From contig LR990050.1 of the NCBI GenBank assembly GCA_905147135.1, positions 18,040,001 through 18,104,000 of the forward strand: a DNA stretch of 64,000 bases. Direction: 5' to 3'. The DNA is from Blastobasis lacticolella (Eukaryota; Arthropoda; Insecta; Lepidoptera; Blastobasidae). Position 1 is the stretch's first letter. Each line of letters begins with the position of its first letter. The notes beneath the pieces were generated by a model. That model saw only the letters and a program-made list of their open reading frames with translations, searched no databases and had not been told where the DNA came from. Shown here in pieces: positions 10,806-22,889 of the stretch. The position numbers and the translations under genes are program-made.

Positions 10806-12080
10806 GTCGATTATGTACTATAGATCGACAACTTATTTGGTGTAACGCCTGTAGTATGAGGGGGGCAGAATGGATGTTGTTTAGGGCCTAAACGCGGGGG
10901 CGCGGGGCAGGGAGCAAAAGGCACGTTTACGTTCTATTTGACAGTGTGTCGTACCTTTGGCGTACTCTGCTCGACATCGTACTATTTCGTATGTTTTTGC
11001 CTTTGAATCCCGAAATAATAAAAAATGCTGAGAGCTGCTCACTTTGCCTTTCCTGCCCGCAAAATATCGTAAAGTAAGGAAAGAAAGGGTTAATTTTGAC
11101 AAATATGTTTTTGCTCATTGGCACCACCTGCAATCAATGTCTTATCTGGTCACTGTCAAAATAACGCCGTTTTATTTTGAAGGACGGCAAACCGTACCTT
11201 TTTAGCCAATTTCGTACTAATTAAAGAGCCCGGACGTACTTTTTCGAAACTACGGCTGGTAACACTGCCGCGGACTCCGCACAGCGCGGTTTGTTATTTT
11301 GCTACCAACATCCGGAACAACGCACACGAGGTTAATTTACCGATGATAAATTCTGAGATGGAGGCTCAAAAAGGTTTGCTAAAAAAATTAATAGAAGCAC
11401 AAGGGTTTCCAAAATATGCGCCGTGGAGAGGAAGGAAGGGCGCTGTGAGGCGCTCCCATCTTCTCGTCTCGAAACTAAACTTAGATGAACATTTGTATAT
11501 ATAAAATCATCATCATCATATTAGCAGTAAGATGCCCACTGCTGGGCATAGGCATCCCCTAGAGATCTCCACAAAGGGTATTGCGCCTTCCGTATTCAGC
11601 TTCACCTGCGATCTTTGCCAGATCGTCGGTACACCTAGTGGGTGGCTTACTCACGCTGCGTCTTCCGGTACGTGATCGCGACTCGAGATCTTTCCTGCCC
11701 CATAGGCCATCTGGTCTGCGAGCTATATTATGTGCCCTGCTTACTGATTCGATCGCGCAATGACACTTTGAGTATAGCCCTTTCCATCGCCCTTTGGGCG
11801 TCAGTGAATTTTATTATAAGGCCCACAGTGAGCCATAAAATAAATATTTAACATTAGATTTCTCGTCTCGGGATATTATACTTAATCTTGGGACAAGTTC
11901 GGGCATAATCTCGTGTGCTTTTTCCGAGGAACGTCATCAACTGACATTTCGGGGAAGAAAATGCTCAGTACCCCGCGCCCCGCACCCCCGCGTTCATAGA
12001 CGAAAAATCACCCTCCCACCTACCTCACCTACCGCAGGCGATATACCTGTTAAGTTGTCGACCTATAGAGATAATCGATA
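10806..12080. mobile_element. Diverged inverted-repeat element with nested LINE piece
   Basis: The ends are diverged inverted repeats. CTATAGATCGACAACTTA at 10818-10835 pairs with TAAGTTGTCGACCTATAG at 12051-12068, and AACGCGGGGGCGCGGGGC at 10891-10908 pairs with the complement at about 11976-11992. Arms are roughly 105-115 bp. The interior has no transposase and holds an RTE-like remnant at 11525-11835. Superfamily unknown. It could also be two copies of one repeat facing each other. Confidence 0.6.
11525..11835 (-). pseudogene. RTE-like LINE C-terminal remnant
   Basis: The minus-strand reading contains TDAQRAMERAILKVSLRDRI, a signature of the RTE-like LINEs common in Lepidoptera. Stops follow, and it ends in an ATGATGATG tail at about 11510. 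The same family recurs at 45300-45375 (MLGVSLRDRI) and 46430-46640. Confidence 0.7.
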
Positions 12081-12089
12081 ATTGATATT

Positions 12090-12695
12090 CCAGAATGAGG
12101 TTTTTCAACTATGTAATTTTTAATAAATATCGACTACGCAAGCGAACATAGACACAAATTTAATTAAAAATATTTATTGTTTTTCTTTTTTTGACTCACA
12201 CCAACGATTAAAATTACAATTCTATTGGATGTTTTTGTTCAAATGAACGTGCCCTTTCTTCACTATAAATTCCAGAGCAAAGAAACACTAACAATTTAGT
12301 TAAGCCTGTTTAGTAGCTAAAAACACGTCCCTATCAGCGAAATTACGCCCGCCGGCTTATCCTAGGACTGCTCAAATATTTAGCAGGAATTAGAGCGAAT
12401 GAGCGTGCCCTAGTGCCCAAATTAAATACTAAATCATTCATCATCCCCCAGACAGAGTCCGCTAAAGCGCGGTTTATTTAAGCGAAATATTTGATAAAGT
12501 GAACCGAAATTTACATGCGCGAAGTTTGAGGTCGAATGTTAATGAGGACTAGACGGACGAGGAAGTTGGGTATTATCGTGCGTACAATATCTATTAGAAT
12601 TTTCGGTATAGTATATTCTTGTACGGATTTTACCAGCGTTAAAATCACATCATCATTTCGCGTTCTAATATCCCAGATGTACTCTCGCGCACAAA
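12090..12695. other. No recognisable feature
   Basis: No gene or repeat recognised. Confidence 0.5.
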
Positions 12696-12699
12696 TTTG

Positions 12700-13217
12700 A
12701 TCGTCTTGGAAGCGATTGCCATGACCCTGTTAACAGACCTGACCAGATTGGATCATGATTACACATTCAGTTGCCTGAATGTGTAGGTTTCATCACGATG
12801 TTTTCTCTTACCGTAAGAGCATCGGTTAGTGCTCAACTAATGTCCTTCTACTTCTTCTTTAGCCTTGCTTTATTATTCAAATTATTTGGGGTGCTCACTC
12901 CTTGTACATTTTCGACACAAGGTTATATTTTGGGTCATATCCGTATCATTAGCGGCAAGGCTCGCATATTTCTGTAAAGTTATCATCCAAGTCGTCGGTG
13001 GTCATCCGCGGCCTCTCTTTCCCTCCTCCATCTCCAATACTGTCTGTGTCATGTGGCTTTCTATCGCCTTATTAAGTGGCCATACCAACGCAATCGGTTT
13101 TTCTCAACTAATGTACTTAACTCAGAAAAGAGTCATGCATACATGGCGACAGTGGGATTCGAACCCGGGACCTCTCGCTTACGAGTCGAACACTCTCACC
13201 ACTAGGTCACCGCCGCA
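12700..13217 (-). repeat. SINE family 1, antisense, with insertion
   Basis: The tRNA-like head is at the right end (B-box complement GGATTCGAACCCGGGACC near 13155). The body resumes left of 12843. The copy is split by 12844-13102, with CTCAACTAATGT repeated at 12832-12843 and 13103-13114. Confidence 0.8.
12844..13102 (-). pseudogene. RTE-like LINE fragment inserted in SINE
   Basis: The minus-strand reading includes ESHMTQTVLEMEEGKRGRG, the glycine/arginine-rich C-terminal pattern of RTE-like LINEs. It is flanked by a 12-bp direct repeat of SINE sequence, so it is a 5'-truncated insertion. Confidence 0.7.
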
Positions 13218-14084
13218 CCCGCGTTCAATTTACAACTTTGCTAAAATTCGACTATCCCACGAGATTTTGTTACTTTTTCGGGACATAAAGTACCTTATGA
13301 TATTCGGGAAGAATGTCAGACGATATCGAGAGATATCGAGGCCTCTGTGAATTGGACGAAATATACGGACAGTACATTCAGGGAATTGGACTTCAACAGT
13401 CAGAAACGGCGACGCGTGGTTGTTCACAAAAAACCTTAAAATAATTGTTTTGACCTTTTAGTTATAGACTGACATATAGATGAAGAGGATCTTTCTTTGG
13501 CCCAAAACACTTTCAAAAACCTTTAAACTAACATACGTAGTCGGACGAAATTACACCAGCCTCAGCATAACGCTGAAAGGCAAATCCTCAAACCTTACTT
13601 TTCGACGTTAACACAATCGCTCTCCTAACCCGTAATTCCAGCGACAATTCCCCCGTCAAAGGAATTCGTGTATCGCTGAAACAACATTGCTGTAGAGTTA
13701 AAATATCCACCTCTATTCGCCTTGTAAATGGAGGTACGTGTCCGTTTGGACCGTTTGCCCCGTTTGCCCCCATTCGGGATGGGAAATGCACAGTTTTATG
13801 TTTTTGACAATCTAAAAAGCGACACAATGGGTTAACGAGGTATGCTAACGCTGTAACAGTAACGGAATGTCCTTTTGTTGTTCTCATTCCACTTTGTCTG
13901 GCTTAGTAAAGGCGCTCCTAAAGAGTGACGTCACAAAGTGGATGTTCGCCGCAAGCTTGCATCCGCCAGCGTGGGCGCAGCGAAGTAGCGTCAAGATAGC
14001 ATATTTTTGTGGATCTCCTGCATTGTTGTATTGTACAGGGGTATACCCCGTGCATTTCTTCCGCTTTTAAGCTCGTTATAAAAT
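13218..14084. other. No recognisable feature
   Basis: Unique-looking sequence. A minus-strand 99-codon frame (13887-13588) shows no family motif. Confidence 0.45.
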
Positions 14085-14245
14085 GTCTGAGAGCGACACT
14101 GGTCTAGTTGCAGCGTCCGGGAACTGGATGGGTGACCACGTCATACTTTGAGGCTAGTCGAACTTCCAGCACCGCAACGAGCTCGCCACTCGTTAGGTGT
14201 GCGTCCTAGTACCGTTGGCTAAGCGAGGTTGACCAAGGTCTTCCG
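14085..14245 (+). repeat. Dispersed repeat, copy 1
   Basis: Shares ACCGCAACGAG, ACTCGTTAGGTGT and GAGGTTGACCAAG blocks with 16080-16250. The segment AACTGGATGGGTGACCAC resembles the 3' part of 5S rRNA, so a 5S-derived SINE is possible but unproven. Confidence 0.5.
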
Positions 14246-14275
14246 CTTGGGACCCGGAGACTGGTTGAACACTTT

Positions 14276-14385
14276 AAGAGCCCCCGCAGACTGCAGACTT
14301 TCTATCGGCCAATAGTTTAATCTGGCTCTTAAGAGCCCCCGCAGACTGCAGACTTTCTATCGGCCAATAGTTTAATCGGGGTCTT
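14276..14385. repeat. 55-bp tandem duplication
   Basis: A unit starting AAGAGCCCCCGCAGACTGCA occurs at 14276-14330 and again at 14331-14385, nearly identical. Confidence 0.9.
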
Positions 14386-14454
14386 AATCAGTACCTCAAA
14401 AGAAAAAACGTAATCATTATAGGATCACTTTGTTTTTCATCCGTCCGTCCTTTT

Positions 14455-14805
14455 TCTCGGACTAAATTTCTGACTTTAGTAGCAAAATATATTTTGATAG
14501 GGACAAGTCATTGCAACAGTTATTATGTTTATGCAACTATTTGTACAGTAAAAAGTATTAAAACTAGTCTCCATATCTGAGTTAGTTTTCCTACGCGCAA
14601 TTGGCTCCAAGCTCCAACCATTCACTGCTACGCATTCATCGCTCGTCGCGTAAAAACAGTAAATCCCTTTACACTAGACGAGCGGCAATGAAATGTATTG
14701 GTGTGGTGGCTCGCTGTTGGCTTCCATCCAATCCTGCTTTCATGCAATGCAGACGGGTCCAGTGACATCTACATACAGATTTTTGCTCTAGATAGTAGTG
14801 AAGGT
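14455..14805 (+). repeat. Duplicated module, copy 1
   Basis: About 340 bp, from TCTGACTTTAGTAGC to ACATACAGATTTTT, that recurs at 16555-16880 in the same orientation with small indels. No coding content recognised. Confidence 0.85.
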
Positions 14806-16079
14806 TTTCTGATGTGAGTAACACTGGTTTTTAGAAATGTTACTATAAGCGCCCGGGTTCCAACTAACAATTCTTGAGTGGCGGTCGGCACTATGCGTCT
14901 GTCAAAATGACAAAATTGACCAATCATAGAGCCGTATTGAACGCAGTGCGCTTTGCTATGTAAACGAGCACTGTTACGTAACGTTACTTTTCCAAGACAA
15001 GTATTGTTAGTTATTACTGAGTGAACTTAGGCAACTGTCTAGGCAACTGTCCTCTTACCGTGGACCTGGGTCAATGTTTTTATTCGTAGGTTTGTGATTG
15101 TTTTACTTAGTATTATTTCATTAGCTGTAAATTTGTAATTTGTATAATGTTAGGTTGGTATTTATTTATATAATTGTTAAAACTCTTTACGTTCAATAAA
15201 ATAGCAGCATCATATCTAAATCCTACATAATGTAATTTTAATGTTTCCTACCTTACTTGTCCTTTACTCTGCTTTAAATATGCCCCGGTCATATCAACGT
15301 CACCAACATACTCTATTCTAATAGAGCTCGTCCGAGATAGTCCTGTGAGTGCACTTTACAGAACATTTACTCCACTTTTAATTTTCACGAGAGTCTAAAA
15401 ACAAAGTGCATTATGCCTGACTACCTGCACTAATGAAATAGCGACTATTTTCACGCCACGTTTCGGCTGACGTTACTTTTAAATTGCCCAAGGATTACTG
15501 TTGTGGCTGGGAATTTCTAGTGAGTTTGTTTAGAAGCAATGGCTCTAGTTTTGAAGAGCTTTCCTTGAGTCGAACTGTTCTCAATTTTGATTTTCGGCAT
15601 GAAAGATTCAAGATTTTTATAATTACGTTGGCAACACCGAAAGATCTGTTTAAAAATAAGGCCCCAGATCGGCTCTCCAAATAATATACCTACTGATCAA
15701 TTATTTAGTTATGTTTTATTTGTTTATTTTATAAGTTTTATATTCTCAAACACCTACTCAATGGGCATGGCTGAAAAACAGCGCTGTACGGAACCATACC
15801 GTCCCGTGACAGCATAAGCTGAGCCAGGTCCATTTGCCTTAGTTATTTTTATTGTTTAGATGTAGTGGTAAGGCACGATATTTTGTTTAAGGCAATAAAT
15901 GATTCTTATTCTTATTCTATTATTTAGGCACGTAAGTATGTAAAAACTACGTATTACATAGCTTGCGACTAAGGGAAACTGACCTAAACTAGTTTCATAA
16001 TAGATTTTAAATTGTGGACAAACGGTATCGAGATGTCCATCAACCTCTTAAGATCTTCTTTCATGTAGGTCAATTAAAC
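14806..16079. other. No recognisable gene
   Basis: A 66-codon plus frame (15484-15684) overlaps a 61-codon minus frame, and neither has a motif. A scrap near 15785 resembles the common lepidopteran 'tacggaacc' repeat. Confidence 0.45.
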
Positions 16080-16250
16080 GGCACTGGGCTAGTGGCAACG
16101 TGCTTGCGAGACCGATAACTCAGGTAAATCAATACTCGCAATGTCCGGAAACTCGATAGGTGCCGTTGTGGCCGAACTTCAATACCGCAACGAGATCGCA
16201 ACTCGTTAGGTGTCTCTCCTAATACCGTTGGAGCGAGATTGACCAAGACA
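16080..16250 (+). repeat. Dispersed repeat, copy 2
   Basis: Diverged copy of 14085-14245, sharing CCGCAACGAG and ACTCGTTAGGTGT. Confidence 0.5.
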
Positions 16251-16457
16251 AGTTTATCATCTGATAGTATTTCGTACAGATGACGAAGGCTTTATCTTAA
16301 CAACCAGACTGTACCTCGAATGGATAGTGTAATTAATACCAAAAAGTGTTTTCATTTCAATAGAAACCGGCCAATAAGTGCCGTGCCACATGCAGAGGGT
16401 TCCGTAGTTGCCTGTCATAACATGCGCGCAAAAGAAGGCTTTCTGATACTATAAACA

Positions 16458-16980
16458 CATTACAATTTGCATGAAATGTTTGGTAATCCAACTACATTTC
16501 ATAAGTCGGTCGAGTACTACTCGTTAACTTGAAGAGTGCACTAGGCTGTGATAATTTTTATCTCTGACTTTAGTAGCAAAATATATTTTGATAAAGACCT
16601 GCCTCTGCAACACTTACTATGTTTATGCTCTTTTAAACTATGTGTACAGGAAAGAGTATTAAAACTACTCTCTATATCCGAGTTAATTTTCCTACGCGCA
16701 ATTTCACTCAACCATTCACTGCTAGGCATTCATCGCTCGTCACGTAAAAACAGTAAATCCCGGTACACTGGACGAGCGGCAATTAAATGTATTGGTGTGG
16801 TGGCTGGTTGTTCGCTTCCTTCCTATTCTGCTTTCATTCAATGCAGACGGGTCCAGTGACACCTACATACAGATTTTTACTTACAATTTGCATAAAATGT
16901 TTGCTAATCCAACTACATTTCATAAGTTGGTCGAGTATTACTCGTTTACTTAAAGTGCACTAGGCTGTGATAATTTTCAT
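16458..16980 (+). repeat. Module copy 2 flanked by 100-bp direct repeats
   Basis: 16458-16553 and 16880-16980 are direct repeats of about 100 bp (ACAATTTGCAT to GCTGTGATAATTTT). Between them lies 16555-16880, the second copy of the module at 14455-14805. The layout looks like a small element with direct terminal repeats, or a local tandem duplication. Confidence 0.75.
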
Positions 16981-16984
16981 TTTA

Positions 16985-17566
16985 ACTTCATTACTATTAT
17001 GCTATTATGGACTGAACGTGTCGGGTACCGACATGTGTTTCTAACCAAACATCCACATTGAAACTAAATATTTCGAAATCGGATGCCATAAAAGTTCCTC
17101 GGTTTACTACGGAACCCTAAAAATGGGTCTCGAAATCAAACCATAATTCTCACAAAGCCTATTGTCATTAACAACTGAAGTCCCAAAAAATCGACATCCC
17201 CTCGAACATCCGCCTTGACTATTGTTTCCCCTTTCTCATTACTGGACAGAGCCCGTGGCAAAATTCCGTTTGCACTCGCAAAGACACCATTTGTAACGAT
17301 TTTGCCCAATCATGAACATTTTGGACCGCAAATATCAGTTGCACCTAACGAGAAGTCAAAAAGAACTACTTATCTTTGTTTCCCGTTGTCATTCGGTCTT
17401 TGTGTATCCAATATTGAGGTATACTGTTAGTAAAGGATTGTATTGTATTGTACTGTTTTTTGATCATTGATTTTCATTAAGAAGCCTTATGCACCAACTC
17501 CCTCGACCACGGGTATCGTAAACAGCGCCAGAAAGAAATCTTAAACTAGTAATAGACATCCTCACT
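16985..17566. other. No recognisable gene
   Basis: Short scraps of the 'tactacggaaccct' repeat near 17105; otherwise unassigned. Confidence 0.45.
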
Positions 17567-17825
17567 ACGTAGACCCTCTGTTGGTCACGACGCGAAGGTT
17601 CGAAAGAACGTTTCACGCTCGTACGATTCGGATGTGAAATGAGCTCCCAGCCACAGTGTTTCCTTTGGACTATGACATGGGAACGTTCAAGAGGTATATA
17701 AGAGGTCTCTTCAGAGGCGGGCAACGCATTGACTCCCCTAGTGTTGCTGATGTCCATAGGCGGCGGTGACCACTTTCCATCAGGTGGCCCGCTTGCCTGT
17801 TTGTCGCTCCGCAAAAAGACGCTCC
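17567..17825 (+). pseudogene. LINE family C remnant with 3' tail
   Basis: Plus-strand copy of the remnant at 8240-8620. It carries the GACTATGACATGGG block and the tail GGCGGTGACCACTTTCCATC, ending near CTTGCCTGTTTGTC. Confidence 0.75.
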
Positions 17826-17984
17826 GATTTGGCTGGAGCCGACCAACCGCCAATTGCAGTCGATACGATGTCCAAAATAAAGTCGCTTTTGGATTAATGC
17901 GGATACGGGCGAGCCGACCTTGGTTGGATGTCCGACCTGGTTCCTCGTTCCGTAACAGGGATTTTTGTTTATAGATAAGTTATT

Positions 17985-18180
17985 TTTATGTCATGCGGTA
18001 GACAAACAGGTAAGCGGACCACCTAATAGAAGGTGGATATGTAGTTTATTTAGGGTAAGTTTTTACTTTTTCATACATACATACATACATAAAGGTCACG
18101 CCTGTGTCCCACAGGTGGGATAGGCAGAGACTATGGACCGCCACTTTGCTCTGTTCTGACACTATGTTTGCTTTTTCATA
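17985..18180. repeat. Tail fragment and CATA microsatellite
   Basis: 17990-18035 is an antisense scrap of the family B/C tail. A (CATA) run at about 18073-18091 is followed by the repeat block CACGCCTGTGTCCCACAGGT. Confidence 0.6.
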
Positions 18181-18835
18181 TATTTGTGTTATTGTAATTG
18201 TCTTTGATGTAAATTCAGATATAGCCTTCTTCTTCTCTCTTTCTCTTCTTCGCCTCTGACTCCTGAGATACAGGTTATCTAAACCTAGTTTAGGAGTCAG
18301 AGAAATTAAAATTTTTTAGTAAGAAAGATTTATTTTTGATGTTCCTTATTTAGCCGTCTATATCGAACTAGATTTTTCTCTTCTGTAATATCAACGATTT
18401 TATCTCCACGCTTAAATATTTGTACTCAAGTAAAATTTCGAAACATGAGATGTCGCTTCGTGGTGCCATTTTAATAGCTCAAAAAGAAAGAGACAGTCGC
18501 ACTAACTTCGGTTAACTAGCAACCAAGTTCAGAACACCAACTTTATAACAAATTTTATACAAGTCACTTTAAAAATTCCTTTTTTTAACAAGGTTTCCTG
18601 CGAGTTTTGAAGATAACATTTCTCTGCGTTCGTAGATTTTTCAATTTCATTATTATTATTAATACACTTTACTTGGGATGAGGTCAACAACTAATAAAGT
18701 ACCAACAAAGTTGCTGCATTTAATATAGAAAAAATATCTCATTTAAATCTTGACGTTCTATATTACGAGTAAATCAAAAAGAAGGAACAACGTTGTTGTG
18801 TCCAAAAATGTACCTAGGATAAATAACAAATAACC
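18181..18835. other. No recognisable feature
   Basis: AT-rich and unassigned. It contains a short near-palindrome, CTCTGACTCCTGAG to GGAGTCAGAG, at about 18255-18302. Confidence 0.45.
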
Positions 18836-19215
18836 GCGTTACGACTAGCCAGCCCACGCGGTTTTCACCCGCGCGTAGAACGGATCGCTGTCAATATTTA
18901 GCTAACCCGTGTGATCATATTTTTTCCAAGATGAAAAGTACCCTTTGGCACACGAGTATAATGTAACTTATTGTTAATGAAAGATTTTGCGAAATCGGTT
19001 CAGTAGCTTCAGAACACATCAACTTACGAACAATACATACTTACTTTTCCTCTTCATAATTATTAGTATAGAATTGAATATACCCCGCCGTCCCTCGCGG
19101 TTTTGTTACTTAGCATGTTTTTCCCTCGTGCCCTTATAATCAATTCAGTAGTTTCGGAGTTTACGCCCAATAACTTGCAAACACAAAACTGCTCCTCTAT
19201 ATAATATTAGTATAT
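18836..19215. repeat. Lepidopteran-type dispersed repeat (low confidence)
   Basis: Blocks such as GCCCACGCGGTTTTCACCCG, GAAATCGGTTCAGTAG and TATAATATTAGTATA resemble a widespread non-autonomous lepidopteran repeat. Similar pieces are at 46810-47070 and 43011-43210. Edges are not resolved. Confidence 0.5.
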
Positions 19216-19626
19216 TATATTATAATTGTAGGTACCATTAGGTGAATTTCAACCAATTTTAATAGAAGTACGAACAACAGTTACTCTCCAGCGCCACAAC
19301 TCAGCAACGCAAGCAATGAGTATAAAAGGAATCGGGCCAAGAAAACGGATTAGTACCGAAGTCCTCCTAATCCCATATTATTCATGGAGATTACAGAGAG
19401 ATATTTTACTTTGTCGACGGGAAAGTCGGAACAAAGGTCCGACACTGTTAACTCGAGTACTGTCTTTTTAAATTCCCCGACCAGCTTTTGATGATTGTAA
19501 GCCTTAGTCGGCTTGGGATTACGTTCAATAAAATGGAGGAATTAAGAATCAACCTTACCAAGGAATGGTAAGTATAAAATGTCTGAAGCCAATAGCGTCT
19601 ATTAAGCACTTAGTGGTTATATTCTC

Positions 19627-20000
19627 AATCATATTCAAAAAGTTGATTTATTTATTTATTTAACACTTTGCGCACAACATAGTTAAAGCTCAGTAGCTTT
19701 ATCTACCAATCTACCCGGACACTGGTAATATAAATTTCAGCTGATAATATTGACATAGACATAGACATAGACATTATTTATTTTGACATCACAATACTCA
19801 CAATACAAAACTCATGGAGCAAGTTACATTTGTACATCTAAATTTAACATAAGTATATATATTAAAAACCTATTCAATAAAAGAGATTCGAATATGGAGT
19901 AATACGATGTCAAACAGGGCCCGGACTCAGCATTAGCTGCAGCAGAATGATGCAGCGCTGATTTTCAGCCGGACCTTAACGGTGTGGAGACCTGCACGAA
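19627..20000 (-). repeat. LINE 3' ends, antisense
   Basis: Two 3'-end scraps: an ATTT-rich tail at about 19645, and a second starting with GACATA units at 19752-19774, which is the complement of a LINE simple-sequence tail. No coding domain is left. Confidence 0.55.
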
Positions 20001-20915
20001 GCACACAACTAGCAAGTTTTATATTAAAATAATAACAGTGGAATAGTAACAAATATATAGTAATATTGCAGGCATTGGCAGGTAGTATTTATTTACCTGA
20101 GTAATTAAGCTATTATTTAGATTTCTAGCGGTTGAAGAATAAAGTTTATTATAGTCTATATTCGTTTTATCCCTGAACCCCGTACGCGCAACATAATAAT
20201 ATGTTTTTAAGGAAATAAAGCTCAATTTATTTATGATGATAATCTTTGTAAACAAATATCTGTTTCTAACGAAATAAGCCCCTTTAAAGCTACATATTTC
20301 GGAAACGTATCGCTTAATACAAATATTCTTTGCACACCAAACAACACCCTACACAATGACATATTTATACTGATTGTATTATAGGTAATCTTAATTGTTT
20401 GAGACTTGCGAGCGGCTGGCATGTTGGTGCGCTCGGTGCGATGACAGCGTCACAGTGACAGCCGACAGGTGGCCGGTGGCGGCGCTGGAGCTTACTACTT
20501 TTTTTTCTCTTTGGCCGTGCCTATGGCTGTTTTGACTGTGTGTGTCGGACTCTGCACGGCCAAGGAAATGCGCACGATGATGCCGCGGCGCCTAGCATTT
20601 TAAAATTGTTATAGTATTTTATTAAATGTTACCTATGTAGGTATGACGTTCATGAGTGTTTGTAAAAACCTAACTTGAATGTATTTGAATTAAATTGAAT
20701 TGAATAGATGCGAAGAAATATTCACCCCTGCTTTACTTGTTGGGAAGGTACCCAAAAATGGTACTTTATAGAGATTTTATTTTACATCTTTATCGGCCTA
20801 ATTAATTATGTATAGCACAGTTAGCTGCAGAGAGGACAGATCTCCCTAACATACATTTATTGTATGCTCCATTAACTCTGCAGCTGATTGTACCCATAAC
20901 TATAACATGTTACAG
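20001..20915. other. No recognisable gene; short GC-rich island
   Basis: 20400-20595 is clearly richer in G+C than its surroundings (GGTGGCCGGTGGCGGCGCTG). No exon signals are convincing. Confidence 0.4.
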
Positions 20916-20995
20916 CAATTAAACGGCGGACAAACATACAGACAGACGGACATGGCGAAACTATAAGGGTGCCTTGTTTTACTACGGGAATTGGA
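20916..20995. repeat. Scrap of common lepidopteran repeat
   Basis: The ACAGACAGACGGACATGGCG and ACTATAAGGGTGCC blocks match a very common lepidopteran repeat motif that I recognise by eye. Confidence 0.45.
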
Positions 20996-21223
20996 TTCCC
21001 AAAATCTCATTTCATACAAATAGGCAGATGTATTCCATTGATCGTTTCGCATTCATATTAATATCAAACAATTTCCGCTGAAAATTGATTTTGAGTTTCC
21101 TTCTGCTACCTGTCTGTAGTGCGCTCAAAGTGAAAACATTTAACTATAATTGTGAATCGTGGGTACGTATTGACGAACGCTGAATTCGATAGCGTATATT
21201 CAAAGGTAACCACGCTTTGGGAA

Positions 21224-21292
21224 CGAAGAAGACATATTATAATAAGGATATTATATTAGGATTACATAATATCCTTATATAGCTATTCTTCG
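21224..21292. other. 69-nt hairpin
   Basis: A perfect 13-bp inner stem (21242-21254 with 21266-21278) has an 11-nt loop, with an outer 7-bp stem CGAAGAA/TTCTTCG at 21224-21230 and 21286-21292. Size and shape resemble a microRNA precursor; an AT-rich transposon hairpin is equally possible. Confidence 0.5.
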
Positions 21293-21399
21293 CCTTCGAT
21301 TAGGATTATATTAGGATAAATAGTATTATTATGTTGGTACCTATATATTATTGTGTGATGACTAAGTACTTATGTGTAGGTTAAGAGCTTATATTTATG

Positions 21400-21665
21400 T
21401 TGGCCGTGTGGTGTCCGGCAGAGTAGAATAGCACCAACCTCTTACACTCGTGGATGTCGTATAAGGCGACTAATATTTTCGAGGCAAAAGATCAAGAGTC
21501 TCCGTAGTCTGGAAAATGGGCAGCAGCATTTTCCATTGTTATATTTAAATACTGCGATCTCCAGCCCGCCTGCCAAGCGTGGAGATTATAGCAATAGCCT
21601 CCCCTTTCGTGGGAGAGGCCCTAAGTCCTGCAGTGGACTGTTACGGGCCGTGATGATGATTTATA
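21400..21665 (+). repeat. Repeat ending in TGATGATGAT tail, copy 1
   Basis: Matches 40460-40690 over most of its length (GTGGTGTCC, CAAAAGATCAAG, GGAAAATGGGCAGCAGC). It ends in a TGATGATG tail of the type used by RTE LINEs, so it may be an RTE-driven SINE. A partial piece is at 32345-32440. Confidence 0.65.
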
Positions 21666-22104
21666 TTTCTAGTATATTTATGGCCCCGCTGTTCTATTAA
21701 TAATCCACACACATTTTTAGAAAATATGTCTCAGAGAGATAAATGCGCCTCTGTAAAAATGTTTTTGTTTATAATCTCTGTAATTGTAATAAATAATTTA
21801 AGTAATCAAAAAAATTAAAAATTATTTTTATAAAATTCACAGACTAATTTCACTGTTAGAATTGTACTAACGACGATTTTCTAACAGCTACTTTAAAAAG
21901 TAAAAGGTGTAGTTCGCCGAGCCCTGTTAAATGGCGTTGCTTAGACAGGATTCTCAAGTGTGGAATTAGATGTTTTAAAATATATTTCGTAAAAGTAAAC
22001 CTACTTTAGTTATAGCGCCTTTTTCGACAAACAAGTGCTAAATGTCTACTTTTTAAAACATTTAACGGTCTCTTTGTGATTCATTTTAGAGAACCCTGTC
22101 TATT

Positions 22105-22200
22105 CAACGCCATCAATCAATCAATGTATTTATTGCATTCATGAGGTTACAAAAGATCTTACAGTTTTAATGTACTTACATCATTTACAATTATTTGAGC
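22105..22200 (-). repeat. LINE 3' end, antisense
   Basis: Starts with CAATCAATCAATG units followed by a typical antisense LINE 3' UTR (TATTTATTGCATTC). Confidence 0.5.
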
Positions 22201-22885
22201 TGTTCTTCCTTCTAATCGGCCGTCGTATACCTTCCACTGATAAAACGTTACAATTTCCATGTTTTATTCTCCCTCGTCCCATGCGCACCCTACACCGGTG
22301 CTAGTTATTGAAATTGCAAACATTGAAAGAGTGCTTTGATAGCTCGTTGTGGCGTCGCCGGCACAAATTGCAATTTCTATTACGTTCATTTTGCCGCTGC
22401 CTGATACTTGCTGAACGCTTTTAAACCCCGTTGCCTTGGCAGCTGAGCCATTTTTTCGCTTTTTATGAAATTTCTCTGTACCTTTTAATCTGACTTTTCA
22501 GTCTAAAGCACACACGGTGTGGCTGTCTCGGTTTATTTTGCCACAAGTAAGCATAAGGCGATATTAATAATGTTGAAATGGAATACCTAAATAGAGTACT
22601 TAGTATATTTTAGGTTATAGTGAATGTGTATTATCTCGTTTAGTTTTAGCTGTACAGCCTCATCATACGTTGGATTTATCTGTCATGTTATAACAACCTG
22701 TCAGATAAACCTGATTTGCAAGTCTTAAGTATTAAACGGCATAATTAAAAGTGAGCTTTTTAATGGGTTCAGATAAACTTTGCCGGTTGTAGTTCATTAA
22801 GCTAGCGTTGCTATGACAACCGTCAGATAAATCTGTCGTGTATGCCAGAGCTAAACTAAGGTTACAACTGACAGTTATAACTGAC
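22201..22885. other. No recognisable feature
   Basis: Left flank of element A; I see no gene. Confidence 0.45.
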
Positions 22886-22889
22886 AGTG

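Noticed and set aside
12865..13350. 161-codon plus-strand gene
   Set aside because: It runs antisense through an RTE fragment and a SINE, so the frame is accidental.
14085..14175. 5S rRNA gene
   Set aside because: Only a short 3'-like block resembles 5S rRNA, and the sequence recurs as a diverged dispersed repeat at 16080-16250.
14276..14385. CRISPR-like or satellite array
   Set aside because: Only two units, no spacers; a simple tandem duplication in a eukaryotic genome.
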